A DNA stretch of 64,000 bases. Origin: an uncultured Microcaldota archaeon. GTDB taxonomy: Archaea; Micrarchaeota; Micrarchaeia; Burarchaeales; Fermentimicrarchaeaceae. A program made the position numbers and the translations under genes. Below are positions 18,468-28,076 of the stretch, one piece after another. Positions within the stretch are counted from its first letter, which is position 1, and every line of letters begins with the position of its first letter. Below the pieces are notes generated by a model. The model was not told where the DNA came from, did not search any database, and was given only the letters and a program-made list of their open reading frames with translations. The stretch spans positions 1 to 64,000 of the forward strand of contig CAISET010000001.1 in assembly GCA_903884505.1 (NCBI GenBank), given 5' to 3'.

Positions 18468-20852
18468 TTATGCCTCTGGCTTCTTCCTCTCGGGCTTCTG
18501 CTTCTTCGGCTTTTCTTCCTTCGGGACTTCCGGCTTCGGGTTTCCGCCCATCATCCTTCCGATGAAGTAGGCCACGCCCCCTATTCCGCCGAGCAGCACG
18601 AGCCCGCCGCCGATTATTATGATGAGGAGCAGCAGCACGATTACGCCTATTGCGGCGTAAAGCATGGTGTTGTCCGGAGACGGCGGAGTCGGGGAGGGGG
18701 TTGCGGTGATTGCCGGGGTGGCAGTTCCGACTGGGCTGGGCGTTTCAGACGCGCTCGGAGTTGGGGAAACTTCGGGGGTGATTTCGGGCGTTGGGCCGAA
18801 TCCCATTGGCACGCAGGCCGTCCCGTCGAAGCACTTTTCATTTCCGCACTCGCAGGTCGCAACCGTGTGGCTGTCCCAAGGCGCGCAGCCGCAGCCGCCG
18901 ATAAGGCAGGTGTTGGGGTAGTCGCCGACACTGCCACAGCAGAGGCTGCTCGACAAGTGCCCACCGGATGCGATGCAGGACTGCGCAGGGTTCGGTGTGC
19001 CCGTAGCTGCAGGTGTTGGCGTTACGGTTGGGCTGGTTTGCGGTGTTGCGGTTGGGGTGGCTGCGGGGGTTTCAGTGGGGCTGCTTTCGGGGGTTGGCGT
19101 TATGGTTGCATTCGCCTCGGGGGTTGGCGTGGGCGTTGCGGCTGGTGTCGCGGTTGGGGAGGCTGCGGGAGTCGGTGTGGGGGTAGGGGACGGCACGGTT
19201 CCGTAGCCGAGGTCCGTTTCGTAAAGGTATGCCGGGCTTCCGCGCGTGAGCGTAGCCCTGTACCTGAAATACCTGCCGGCCTTGTTTATGTTCACGGTGC
19301 CGTTGTCCGAAAGGCCTAAGACCGGGATTACTGGGATGTAGCCCAAGAGGCTTGCGCCGGAAAGGGCGAGGTCCCTTCCCGCCGGCCCCGAGACCGACAC
19401 CCAGCTCGCGCCGGTGAATGAAGAGCTGTTGGAGGCCTGGTAGTCGAGGGCGACGTTCCCGTATTTCTGCCAGGAGAAGTTGGTGAACTGCTTCACCATT
19501 CCGGCATTGAATGGCGGAGAGGTGTAGGTGCCGCTGGAAACGAACTGCGGCTCTATGTCCGAGTAGCAGACGCTTATGTAGTAGGTGCCCTGCGGAACGC
19601 AGATGAAGGCCTGTGCGAAGCCTCCGCGCGGGTCAGGCGCGAGCACTGTCGAGCCCGTATCACCGTCGTATATCTTAAAGCCGAGTACGGGGCTCAGGGT
19701 CGTGCCATCGGGCTTGAAAACCTGGCCGTCCGTTTCGTTGAAAAGCAATATCACGTGCCCGGACGGCGCTGCAGTCACTTGGACCGTGCTCGCATATCTC
19801 AAAGACGTGAACGGTGTCTGCGACGAGGCCAGGCTTCCCGACGTGTCATAATAGTTCGCATAGATGTTGTAGAAGGGATCGAGGCTAGGGCGTTCGTTCC
19901 ACGCCACGACGAACTCGCCATCCGAAGGGACCCAGGCTGCGTCGTAGAACTCCTGGTCCACGGGCCCGGTTGCGACGGCGAAATAGCTCGTGGCGGAGCA
20001 CGAAGTGTCGTATATGCTCGCGTAAATGTCATCGTTTAAGGGATGGGTGCCGGACACTACAACCCAGGTCACGAAGAAGCTGTCGCCGCCCGCCGTGACA
20101 TGGGGAAGGCCTACGCCACTTGTGGATGAAGCGACATACTGCGCGCACGCAAGGCTGCCGTCCGCATTGTAGACCCTGGAGTAGATGTCCGTGGTGACAT
20201 CAAGGCGTGGGTCGAAGTTTGAGTCAAGCACTATCATGAACTGACCCGATGGCAGGGCCGCGATGTCGACGGAATCCGTGTAGTAATTTGCGACGGTTAT
20301 GCGAGCACTTACGGGGTTGAAGTTCGTGTCGAGAATCTGGGCGTAGGTCATGTTGGTCGCAACATCAACCCAGGCGGCTACTACGTTGTTTCCGGGCATG
20401 ACTGCAACCACCGGCAAGGCTGACGCGCTGCTGCTGGAGATGAGCTTTGCGTCCGGCTCAATCGTGCCGTCCTTCGAAACGCCGCGCATGTATACGTAGG
20501 CGTGGCCGCTGCTGTCCATGCGCGTGTAGGCGATTATCCTCCTTCCGGTCGAATCCACCGCGATGTCGGGATAGTAGTAGCTGATAGTGCTGTTTCCGGC
20601 AGCGATCGTTTGCGTGTCCGACGGTGCGTAGCCGTCGCCGGTAAGCGTGAGGCTGACGGTGCCGTTCGTGTAGACCTCGGTGTTGCTTGTCGTTCCCGCG
20701 CTGAAGTCATCGGATGTGGCGAGAACCCAGTGGTTTGGGGTTGGAATGGGGATGATTACGCCGCCGCCAGGGGGGGCTGCTATGGCGCTTGCAAGCAATG
20801 GGAGAAACGCCAATACGAATACGCAGGCTAAGGCTGCTCGGGACAGTTTCAT
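18468..20852 (-). CDS. Secreted, C-terminally membrane-anchored surface protein with Thr/Pro linker
   Basis: N-terminal signal peptide, beta-rich repeats, TPTPTP linker, Cys-rich module, C-terminal TM and Lys-rich tail. Confidence 0.8.
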   Translation of the reverse strand: MKLSRAALACVFVLAFLPLLASAIAAPPGGGVIIPIPTPNHWVLATSDDFSAGTTSNTEVYTNGTVSLTLTGDGYAPSDTQTIAAGNSTISYYYPDIAVDSTGRRIIAYTRMDSSGHAYVYMRGVSKDGTIEPDAKLISSSSASALPVVAVMPGNNVVAAWVDVATNMTYAQILDTNFNPVSARITVANYYTDSVDIAALPSGQFMIVLDSNFDPRLDVTTDIYSRVYNADGSLACAQYVASSTSGVGLPHVTAGGDSFFVTWVVVSGTHPLNDDIYASIYDTSCSATSYFAVATGPVDQEFYDAAWVPSDGEFVVAWNERPSLDPFYNIYANYYDTSGSLASSQTPFTSLRYASTVQVTAAPSGHVILLFNETDGQVFKPDGTTLSPVLGFKIYDGDTGSTVLAPDPRGGFAQAFICVPQGTYYISVCYSDIEPQFVSSGTYTSPPFNAGMVKQFTNFSWQKYGNVALDYQASNSSSFTGASWVSVSGPAGRDLALSGASLLGYIPVIPVLGLSDNGTVNINKAGRYFRYRATLTRGSPAYLYETDLGYGTVPSPTPTPTPAASPTATPAATPTPTPEANATITPTPESSPTETPAATPTATPQTSPTVTPTPAATGTPNPAQSCIASGGHLSSSLCCGSVGDYPNTCLIGGCGCAPWDSHTVATCECGNEKCFDGTACVPMGFGPTPEITPEVSPTPSASETPSPVGTATPAITATPSPTPPSPDNTMLYAAIGVIVLLLLIIIIGGGLVLLGGIGGVAYFIGRMMGGNPKPEVPKEEKPKKQKPERKKPEA

Positions 20853-20962
20853 TCGACCACCGCAATAAGCTTCAGCCGGGCGGTTTAAAAAACTGATGAA
20901 AATGGGAAGCCGCCGGAGCTGGGCCTGGCCGAATCAAGACCTCCTTACGGTTGGCGCCGCGT

Positions 20963-22168
20963 TCAAGCCTCGCGCAAGATGGATATCATCCGCGTTATTC
21001 CCGGCCTCTGCCCGTACATCAGTATTGTCGCCCGGAAGAGCTTGGCCGAAACCCAGACTGAAACCGCGACAGTCGCGAAAAGCAGCAGCAGGCTTGCGGC
21101 GATTTCAGCCATGGGAACGGAAGTCATCCCCATCCTCATTATCATGGAGAGCGGGGCGCTGAACGGGAACATGGAAAGGATTTGCGCGATTTGCCCGTTC
21201 GGCTCGACCATGAACACCGTGATAAACCAGAGCGGCGCCGCGGCAGGAAGCACTACGATTGCGGAGATTTGGGAGCTTTCCCTCATCGAGGTGGAAATCG
21301 AGCCGATGCACGCGAGAAGGCTGGAGTAAAGCAGGAACCCGCCGATGAAATAGAGGAGATAGACGGCGAGCAAACCGGGCGAAATGATTTCAAGCGGGTT
21401 TATCGCCCCGACAAGCGCCATTATCGGCCCCCCGAAATATGCGATGGCCACGGAGGAAAGGATTAGCCAGACGATTAGCTGGGTCAGCGAGAGCGCGCCA
21501 TTGCCGATGATTTTTCCCGCCATCAGGTCCTTTGCCGAGATGGACGAGAGCAGTACCTCCATAACGCGGCTCTCCTTTTCTTCGACGACGCTTTGCATGA
21601 GGAAGCTTGAGCTCATGAAGATTGTGAGCAGCAGGAGCAGCCCTATTCCGGTCGCGACCAGCGACTGCATAAAGTTGCTTTTCACGGGTTTTCCGGAAGC
21701 GTCAAGCTCCACGGTCCGGACCGAAGGGGGCGACTCGATTCTCGCCTGCACCTGCGGCGGCAAGCCCTTTACGAGCCCGCTGATCAGGAAAGACTGCATT
21801 GCGTTGTCGTTCAGCGTGCGCGTCAAGTCCCCTTCCCTCACTAGGACGGTAAGCGTCCCGTTCGCAAGGTAATCGGGCCCGACCACCAGGACGGAGCCGA
21901 CCTTTTGCGAGAGGAGCGCGGCTTTCGCGTCATCGACCGTTGCATACTCGATGGTCATGTTGCCGTTTCCCTGGAAGCCGAGGCCGCTCTCATCCACGAA
22001 CCCGACAGGTGTGGTGAATTGCAGGGAAGTCATCTGCGAGCCGAAAGAAGCCTGGATGGCAAAAATCACGCCCATCAAAAGCGGCAGGCCGAACACAACG
22101 TAAAGGAAGCTCTTCCTCTTCACGTTTTCCAGGTAATCCCGCTTTGCAACCTTGAAAATGTCCGCCAT
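20963..22168 (-). CDS. ABC-2 type transporter permease (NatB-like)
   Basis: MADIFKVAKRDYLENVKRKSFLYVVFGLPLLM...VEEKESRVMEVLLSSISAKDLMAGKIIG. Confidence 0.88.
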   Translation of the reverse strand: MADIFKVAKRDYLENVKRKSFLYVVFGLPLLMGVIFAIQASFGSQMTSLQFTTPVGFVDESGLGFQGNGNMTIEYATVDDAKAALLSQKVGSVLVVGPDYLANGTLTVLVREGDLTRTLNDNAMQSFLISGLVKGLPPQVQARIESPPSVRTVELDASGKPVKSNFMQSLVATGIGLLLLLTIFMSSSFLMQSVVEEKESRVMEVLLSSISAKDLMAGKIIGNGALSLTQLIVWLILSSVAIAYFGGPIMALVGAINPLEIISPGLLAVYLLYFIGGFLLYSSLLACIGSISTSMRESSQISAIVVLPAAAPLWFITVFMVEPNGQIAQILSMFPFSAPLSMIMRMGMTSVPMAEIAASLLLLFATVAVSVWVSAKLFRATILMYGQRPGITRMISILREA

Positions 22169-22169
22169 T

Positions 22170-23087
22170 TCAGGCACCACTCCCGCTTCCCGGGCCGGCC
22201 GCCTCAAGGAAGATGTCGTTGAGCGAGGGCTCGCTTGCCTCGAACTTGCTTATATCCACGCCGGAATTCAATAGCGCGCGCAAAACGTCGCCGGGCCTGG
22301 CGCCCTTGCCAATCCTCATTTCCGCATACGCCCCGAAATCATCAATCCTTGAAACCCCGGCAATCTTTTGCGGAAGCTTTCCCGAATAATCCACGCGCAC
22401 GCTTCCCTTCCCGTATTTCGCCTTCACTTCGGCGACGGTCCCGTAAAGCACGCGCGCGCCCTTGTCTATCATCATCACGCGGTCACACATCTTTTCCGCC
22501 TGCTCCATCATGTGCGTAGACAGGATTATCGCGGCCCCGCCCTGCTTCAGCGCCACAATCAGGTTCTTGACGGTATTCGTGTTCACCGGGTCGAGGCCCG
22601 AAAACGGCTCGTCGAGAACGACCAGCCTGGGCTTGTGCAGTACGGTCGCGATGAATTGCACCTTCTGCTGCATCCCCTTCGAAAGCTCGCTGACCTTCGC
22701 CCTCTCGTAGCCGGCGAGCCCGAGCTCCGCAAGCATCCTCTTCCCCTCGCGCTCCGCATCCTTTTCGGGCATCCCCTTAAGCGAAGCCAGGTAAACGAGC
22801 GTCTCAAGCACGCGCGAGTCCTTGTAAAGCCCGCGCTCTTCCGGAAGGTACCCGACCAGCTTTTTTGTCCTCTCGGAAAACTTTTTCCCGAAAATCTTTA
22901 CGTCGCCGGAATCCTGCCCGAAAATCCCCATCAGAATCCGGATGGCGGTAGTCTTTCCCGCGCCGTTCGGCCCGAGAAGCCCGAGGATTTCGCCTTCCCT
23001 GGCATCGAACGACACGTCCTTCAATACCCGCGTTGCGGCGAAAGACTTGGAAATGGACGAGGCCACGACTACCGCTTCATTCATCAA
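22170..23087 (-). CDS. ABC transporter ATP-binding protein
   Basis: Walker A GPNGAGKTT, LSKGMQQKVQF signature, LDEPFSGLDP Walker B. Confidence 0.95.
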   Translation of the reverse strand: MMNEAVVVASSISKSFAATRVLKDVSFDAREGEILGLLGPNGAGKTTAIRILMGIFGQDSGDVKIFGKKFSERTKKLVGYLPEERGLYKDSRVLETLVYLASLKGMPEKDAEREGKRMLAELGLAGYERAKVSELSKGMQQKVQFIATVLHKPRLVVLDEPFSGLDPVNTNTVKNLIVALKQGGAAIILSTHMMEQAEKMCDRVMMIDKGARVLYGTVAEVKAKYGKGSVRVDYSGKLPQKIAGVSRIDDFGAYAEMRIGKGARPGDVLRALLNSGVDISKFEASEPSLNDIFLEAAGPGSGSGA

Positions 23088-23161
23088 AAAATTTATGCCC
23101 GCGCTTCTTTAAAAGGAGAGCGCGGAATGTCCGGGCGGCGGCGAAAGCAGGGGTAGGAATG

Positions 23162-23175
23162 CAAGCCCCCGGCGA
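23162..23175. repeat. Copy of the tRNA-Thr 3' end (CAAGCCCCCGGCGA), att-like direct repeat with 23422-23435
   Basis: Exact 14-bp match to the 3' end of tRNA-Thr 260 bp away, same orientation. Confidence 0.6.
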
Positions 23176-23177
23176 AG

Positions 23178-23297
23178 TTTTTAGTTGAGGTTTTTACCAT
23201 ATCGCCGGAGCGAGCCCCAGTGCAACTGCGCAACACCCTCAGGTGTTGCGGGAGACGCGCATTGGGTGCGAGCGACGAGCGATTGGGAAAAAAGTCA
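23178..23297. repeat. tRNA-3'-end-associated hairpin unit, distal copy at the tRNA-Thr locus
   Basis: TTTTTAGTTGAGGTTTTTACCATAT ... GCGATTGGGAAAAAAGTCA; internal nested hairpin GCAACACC-CTCA-GGTGTTGC inside CCCAGTGC/GCATTGGG. Confidence 0.7.
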
Positions 23298-23422
23298 TTT
23301 TTAGTTGAGGTTTTTACCATATGGCAGCGAGCGAGCCGCAGACACGCTGCGAGCGAGCGTTGGCAACCGCAGTTGCCAACATTTCGCCGCTAGGCGAATT
23401 TGTTGCCATGGGAAAAAAGTCA
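23298..23422. repeat. tRNA-3'-end-associated hairpin unit, proximal copy at the tRNA-Thr locus
   Basis: Same 25-bp start, exactly 120 bp after the first copy, same GGGAAAAAAGTCA end, different hairpins (GTTGGCAAC-CGCA-GTTGCCAAC, TCGCC/GGCGA). Confidence 0.7.
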
Positions 23423-23541
23423 AGCCCCCGGCGAGAGTCGCACTCGCGGCCTACTGCTTGCGCGCCCTTCTTTTCCGTTAACGCTTTTCTTCGGAAGAAA
23501 AGGGTTACAAGGCAGTCGCTCTACTGCTGAGCTACGGGGGC
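23423..23541 (-). tRNA. tRNA-Thr(TGT) with 47-nt intron at 23459-23505
   Basis: GCCCCCG/CGGGGGC acceptor, ACTGC CTTGTA|intron|A GCAGT, GCGAG TGCGACT CTCGC T-arm. Confidence 0.88.
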
Positions 23542-23580
23542 ATCAGAGAATGTTGCGCCGCTCATTCTTTTTAAGCTGCT

Positions 23581-24360
23581 TCATCCGCAGTTCCTCGCCT
23601 TCCCCAGAAGTAGCGGGGTTATCACCTCGTAGCCACGCTCATTCGGGTGCGAGTCGTCCGGTGCCGAAGCGTAATCCGGGTTCAGGTAGCCGGCGGGGGT
23701 TGCAAGCGCGCCGTGCAGGTCCAGGACGCAGACTCCGGAATGGGTTCTTGCGAATTCTTCCAGCCAGGCGTCGTATTCCAGGTGGTTCTGCACGAGGCCG
23801 GGAGTTGTGTATATCTGCACCATCGGAAGCGCGTTGTCCATTATAAGCGTCTTGTGGTGCCGCACCACAGCCGTCTCGTATGCGCGCTGGACGTATCCCT
23901 CGTTCCTTTCAATGCTCCCTTCTTCAGTGCTGAAATCCTCGAAGCAGAGCTTGAAGAATACGGCATCTGCAGCCCCTCCCGCCTCTTCCACGTAAGCGTC
24001 AACGCTGTCCGGCAGGTCCGGCGGCGTGTCGATGTGCCTTGTTATGATGTGAAAGCCGCCGTAATCGCCAGAATAGCCGGTGCCGTCGTATTCCAGGCCC
24101 ATGAACCCGGCCCAGTTCTCGGTCACCGAGCGGCCGAGCATCAGGAGCGTGAGGTTCCCGCCTTCCAGGTGCGGCGTGGGCGAAGGCGCAGCCTCAGGCG
24201 CCGGAGTGAGGGCGGGCGTCGCTTCAGGGGTTGGGGTGGTGCTTGGAGATGGAGTCGCGAACGGCGCCGGAGTCGGCGTAGGCTGGGGCGGCTGGGAAAT
24301 GCACCCGGACAGCAGCACCAGAGAGCAGGCGAGCGCGAGCAGAAGGGCGGCGCGTTTCAT
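23581..24360 (-). CDS. SGNH-hydrolase-like lipoprotein
   Basis: MKRAALLLALACSLVLLSGCIS lipobox, TP linker, LLMLGRSVTENW and C-terminal DDSHPNERGYEVI. Confidence 0.7.
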   Translation of the reverse strand: MKRAALLLALACSLVLLSGCISQPPQPTPTPAPFATPSPSTTPTPEATPALTPAPEAAPSPTPHLEGGNLTLLMLGRSVTENWAGFMGLEYDGTGYSGDYGGFHIITRHIDTPPDLPDSVDAYVEEAGGAADAVFFKLCFEDFSTEEGSIERNEGYVQRAYETAVVRHHKTLIMDNALPMVQIYTTPGLVQNHLEYDAWLEEFARTHSGVCVLDLHGALATPAGYLNPDYASAPDDSHPNERGYEVITPLLLGKARNCG

Positions 24361-24423
24361 GATGCTACCTTTCCGCCTTTGTTTTATATACTTCTTCATC
24401 GCGGGTCATAACAGGTGATATTG

Positions 24424-25059
24424 ATGGGGCTCTTCAAAAAGAAGGAAGGCGGGAAAACGGGAGGGGAAACGGCACCAGAGGTGAAGCCAAAGCTTCCTGA
24501 GCCGGACTGGAGGGAAGTCGAGAAGGGGAAGAACGAAGCTTTGCGCAAGGCAGTGCCGCAAACGTTTACCTTGAAAATGAAGGAAACGGCTGGGGAAAAC
24601 CTGAAGATTGCCGAAATCCAGCTTTCCCTGAAGGAGGCGACGGATGACTTGGGGGCGAAGAGGCTCCGGTATGAAAGTGCGGACGGCTCAGTGAAGGTGG
24701 TGTTCAGGCATTTCGGCTACCACCGGAATGATGTGAGCTTTGAGAAGTTCGCCGGCAAGGAGCTGGAGTTCGGCTTTGGATATGACGTCATAGGAGACCC
24801 GAAGGACTCGTTTCTCACTACGAACTCTTTTGGCGTGGGCAAGCTGAGGTTCACGTCGCACATGGCGAACATGATGGGGGCGTCTACGGTCGCCCTTGTG
24901 ATACCGTCTGAGATAAATGATATGAGAGACACCCTGAAACTCGCGTCCGACAAGGCGGAAGAGATAAGGAGAGTACATAACGAAGTGGGCGGGGCGGTTT
25001 ATGGCGCAATCACGCCGCTTGCCTCCCAGATATTCGTAAAACTCGAGCAGAAGCCCTGA
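24424..25059 (+). CDS. Hypothetical protein
   Basis: Long ORF in an otherwise empty stretch; no family recognised. Confidence 0.6.
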   Translation: MGLFKKKEGGKTGGETAPEVKPKLPEPDWREVEKGKNEALRKAVPQTFTLKMKETAGENLKIAEIQLSLKEATDDLGAKRLRYESADGSVKVVFRHFGYHRNDVSFEKFAGKELEFGFGYDVIGDPKDSFLTTNSFGVGKLRFTSHMANMMGASTVALVIPSEINDMRDTLKLASDKAEEIRRVHNEVGGAVYGAITPLASQIFVKLEQKP

Positions 25060-25136
25060 GAGGAAGCGGCACGCGCTGCCTGCTTGTAAGTAATATAAAG
25101 GTAGTATGCGAAAACTTCCGAGGCTCAGGTGATAAG

Positions 25137-25289
25137 TTGGGAAAATTCGCGATTGCTGACCGGGAGATTGCGCACGTCTATATCTGCAAGAAGTGCAAGG
25201 CGCGCAACCCCTACGGCTCGAAGAAATGCAGGAAGTGCGGATACACGGCATTGAGGCCCAAGAGGAAGGAGATTAGGGCTAAGAAGTAG
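25137..25289 (+). CDS. rpl40e: Ribosomal protein eL40
   Basis: TTG start: (M)GKFAIADREIAHVYICKKCKARNPYGSKKCRKCGYTALRPKRKEIRAKK; missing from ORF track. Confidence 0.9.
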   Translation: MGKFAIADREIAHVYICKKCKARNPYGSKKCRKCGYTALRPKRKEIRAKK

Positions 25290-25334
25290 GCGAAATTTCG
25301 CCCCTAGGTTATTTGCTGCCCGAAGGTGCATGAG

Positions 25335-28034
25335 ATGGACGAGAAGAACGCTAAGAAAGTTTACCTGTTTGAGGAAGGCTCAGCGAAGATGAGGGATGTC
25401 CTCGGGGGGAAGGGCTGCAACCTGGCTGAGATGACGAACCTCGGGCTGCCGATTCCGCCCGGGCTCATAATCACCTGCCAGGCATGCAACGAGTACAATG
25501 CGCTGGGGAAGAAGTTCCCGAAGGGCCTGATGGAGGATGTCAGGAAGGCACTCCTTGTAGTCGAGCAGAAGGCAGGGAAGAAGTTCGGCGATGCGAAGAA
25601 CCCGCTGCTCGTTTCTGTCCGGTCCGGCGCGCCGGTCTCCATGCCCGGAATGATGGACACCGTACTGAACCTGGGGCTGAATGAGGCTACTTTGAAGGCG
25701 CTGGTTGCGCAGGCCGGGAACGAGAGGTTCGCTTACGATGCTTACCGCCGGTTCATCAACATGTTCGGCGACGTGGTGCTCGGGATGGAGCACAAGAAGT
25801 TCGAGGAGATTTTGAGCGGGAAGAAGAAAGCGAAGGGAGTGAAGCTGGACACGGAGCTGGATGCGGCTGACCTGAAGGAGGTCGCTTCTAAGTACAAGGC
25901 GCTCGTCGAGAAGGAGACCGGGAAGAAGTTCCCCGAGGATCCGATGGTGCAGCTCGAGCTTGCGATTATGGCCGTTTTCAACTCCTGGGACACGCCGAGG
26001 GCAATCACCTACAGGAAGCTGAACAGGCTGCGGAATGACATGGGGACAGCGGTGAACGTGCAGGCGATGGTGTTCGGGAACATGGGGAACGATTCCGGGA
26101 CCGGAGTCGCCTTCACGCGCAACCCGAGCACCGGGGAGAACAAATTGTACGGCGAATATTTGATGAACGCGCAGGGCGAGGATGTGGTCGCGGGAATCAG
26201 GACGCCGAAGCCGCTCATCCAGCTCGGGAAGGAGATGCCCGCGATCTACAAGCAGTTCGCGGAGATTGCGAAGAAGCTCGAGGGCCATTACAAGGACATG
26301 CAGGACATGGAGTTCACGATTGAGAAGGGAAAGTTGTGGATGCTGCAGACCAGAAGCGGGAAGAGGACGGCTGCTGCGGCAGTGAAGGTTGCGGTTGACA
26401 TGGAGAAGGAGGGAAGAATCTCCAAGGAAGAGGCGATTATGAGGGTGCAGCCGGAGCATATCGACAAGCTGCTGCACAGGCAGATAGACCCGAAGGCGAA
26501 GGTCTCGCCTGTTGCGAAGGGGCTGAATGCCTCTCCGGGTGCTGCGGTCGGGAAGGCAGTCTTCACTGCGGATGATGCCGCGAAGGCCGGAAATGGAGGG
26601 AATGGGGAGAAAGTAATACTTGTTTCTGTTGAGACGACGCCCGAGGATATCCACGGGATGGCCGCGTCGCAGGGAATTTTGACGAGCCGCGGGGGAATGA
26701 CCTCGCACGCCGCAGTCGTTGCGCGCGGGATGGGAATCCCCTGCGTTGCGGGATGCGACAAGCTGAAGGTAGATGTTTCGAAGAAGACCGCCACGGTCGA
26801 GGGGACTAATGTCGTAATCAAGGAAGGCGATGTTCTCACGATTGACGGCACGGATGGGCGCGTAATAATTGGGGAAGTGCCGCTCGTGGACCCCGAACTG
26901 ACTGGCGATTTCGAGGAGCTCCTGAAATGGGCTGACGCGGTTTCGAGGATGCATGTCCGCGCGAATGCGGACACGCCGAAGAACGCGCTCGATGCGAGGA
27001 AGTTCGGCGCGAAGGGGATAGGCCTATGCAGGACCGAGAGGATGTTCAACGACCCGGACAGGCTGCCAATCGTGCAGGAGATGATTCTCGCGGGCACGCC
27101 GGATGCGCGGAAGGCCGCGCTCGCGAAACTGAAGCCCATGCAGAAGAGCGACTTCAAGGGAATTCTTGCCGCGATGGACGGCTTGCCCGTCATCATCAGG
27201 CTGCTCGACCCGCCGCTGCATGAATTTTTGCCGAAGCTGGAGGATTTGCTCGTGGAAGTGACTAAGATGAGCTTCCACAAGACGGATGACCGCGTGTTCA
27301 ACGAGAAGAAAAAGATTTTGGACAAGGTGAGGGAGCTCTCGGAATTCAACCCGATGCTCGGGCATCGCGGGTGCCGCCTTGCAATCAAGTACCCTGAGAT
27401 TTATGAGATGCAGACCGCGGCCGTGTTCGAGGCTGCCGCGGAATTGAGGAAGGAAGGCAGGAACCCGGTTCCCGAAGTGATGATTCCGCTCGTCGGGAAC
27501 GTGAATGAGCTGGCGATTTTGAGGAAGCTGGTGAAAAAGACGGCTGACGAAGTGATTGCGAAGACCGGAGTGAAGTTCAACTACATGATTGGGACGATGA
27601 TTGAGATTCCGCGCGCCTGCCTAACCGCTGACGAGGTGGCGCAGGAGGCGGACTTCTTCTCCTATGGGACGAATGACTTGACACAGACCACGCTCGGGTT
27701 CAGCCGCGATGATGCGGAGGCGAAGTTCCTCCAGCTCTACATCAAGGAGGGAATTCTTTCTGACAACCCGTTCGAGGTGCTCGACTTCGACGGCGTGGGC
27801 AAGCTCGTGGAGATGGGCGTGAGGCTCGGCAGGAAAGTGAAGCCGAACCTGGAAATCGGGGTGTGTGGGGAGACCGGAGGCGAGCCGCGCTCAATCGAAT
27901 TTTACCACAAGGCGGGGCTGAACTACGTTTCCTGCTCCAAGTTCCGCGTGCCGATTGCGCGGCTTGCGGCTGCGCAGGCCACGATTAGGGAAAAACAGGC
28001 GGGCAAGAAGAAGGAAGGCTTCGGCGACTCCTGA
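25335..28034 (+). CDS. ppdK: Pyruvate, phosphate dikinase
   Basis: Full-length PPDK: GGKGCNLAEM, GMMDTVLNLGLN, TSRGGMTSHAAVVARGMGIPCVAG, IGLCRTERMF, FFSYGTNDLTQTTLG, GVCGETGG. Confidence 0.96.
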   Translation: MDEKNAKKVYLFEEGSAKMRDVLGGKGCNLAEMTNLGLPIPPGLIITCQACNEYNALGKKFPKGLMEDVRKALLVVEQKAGKKFGDAKNPLLVSVRSGAPVSMPGMMDTVLNLGLNEATLKALVAQAGNERFAYDAYRRFINMFGDVVLGMEHKKFEEILSGKKKAKGVKLDTELDAADLKEVASKYKALVEKETGKKFPEDPMVQLELAIMAVFNSWDTPRAITYRKLNRLRNDMGTAVNVQAMVFGNMGNDSGTGVAFTRNPSTGENKLYGEYLMNAQGEDVVAGIRTPKPLIQLGKEMPAIYKQFAEIAKKLEGHYKDMQDMEFTIEKGKLWMLQTRSGKRTAAAAVKVAVDMEKEGRISKEEAIMRVQPEHIDKLLHRQIDPKAKVSPVAKGLNASPGAAVGKAVFTADDAAKAGNGGNGEKVILVSVETTPEDIHGMAASQGILTSRGGMTSHAAVVARGMGIPCVAGCDKLKVDVSKKTATVEGTNVVIKEGDVLTIDGTDGRVIIGEVPLVDPELTGDFEELLKWADAVSRMHVRANADTPKNALDARKFGAKGIGLCRTERMFNDPDRLPIVQEMILAGTPDARKAALAKLKPMQKSDFKGILAAMDGLPVIIRLLDPPLHEFLPKLEDLLVEVTKMSFHKTDDRVFNEKKKILDKVRELSEFNPMLGHRGCRLAIKYPEIYEMQTAAVFEAAAELRKEGRNPVPEVMIPLVGNVNELAILRKLVKKTADEVIAKTGVKFNYMIGTMIEIPRACLTADEVAQEADFFSYGTNDLTQTTLGFSRDDAEAKFLQLYIKEGILSDNPFEVLDFDGVGKLVEMGVRLGRKVKPNLEIGVCGETGGEPRSIEFYHKAGLNYVSCSKFRVPIARLAAAQATIREKQAGKKKEGFGDS

Positions 28035-28076
28035 GCTCCCTTTCTTTTAATATACCTCTTCTTCGCGTTATAGCCC

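Noticed and set aside
18664-19319. ORFs of 77-150 aa with GVGV/AVGVAAGV composition
   Set aside because: Antisense of the TPTPTP linker of 18468-20852
25380-26954. 524-aa minus ORF opposite ppdK
   Set aside because: High-GC antisense frame; the plus strand encodes full-length PPDK with all motifs
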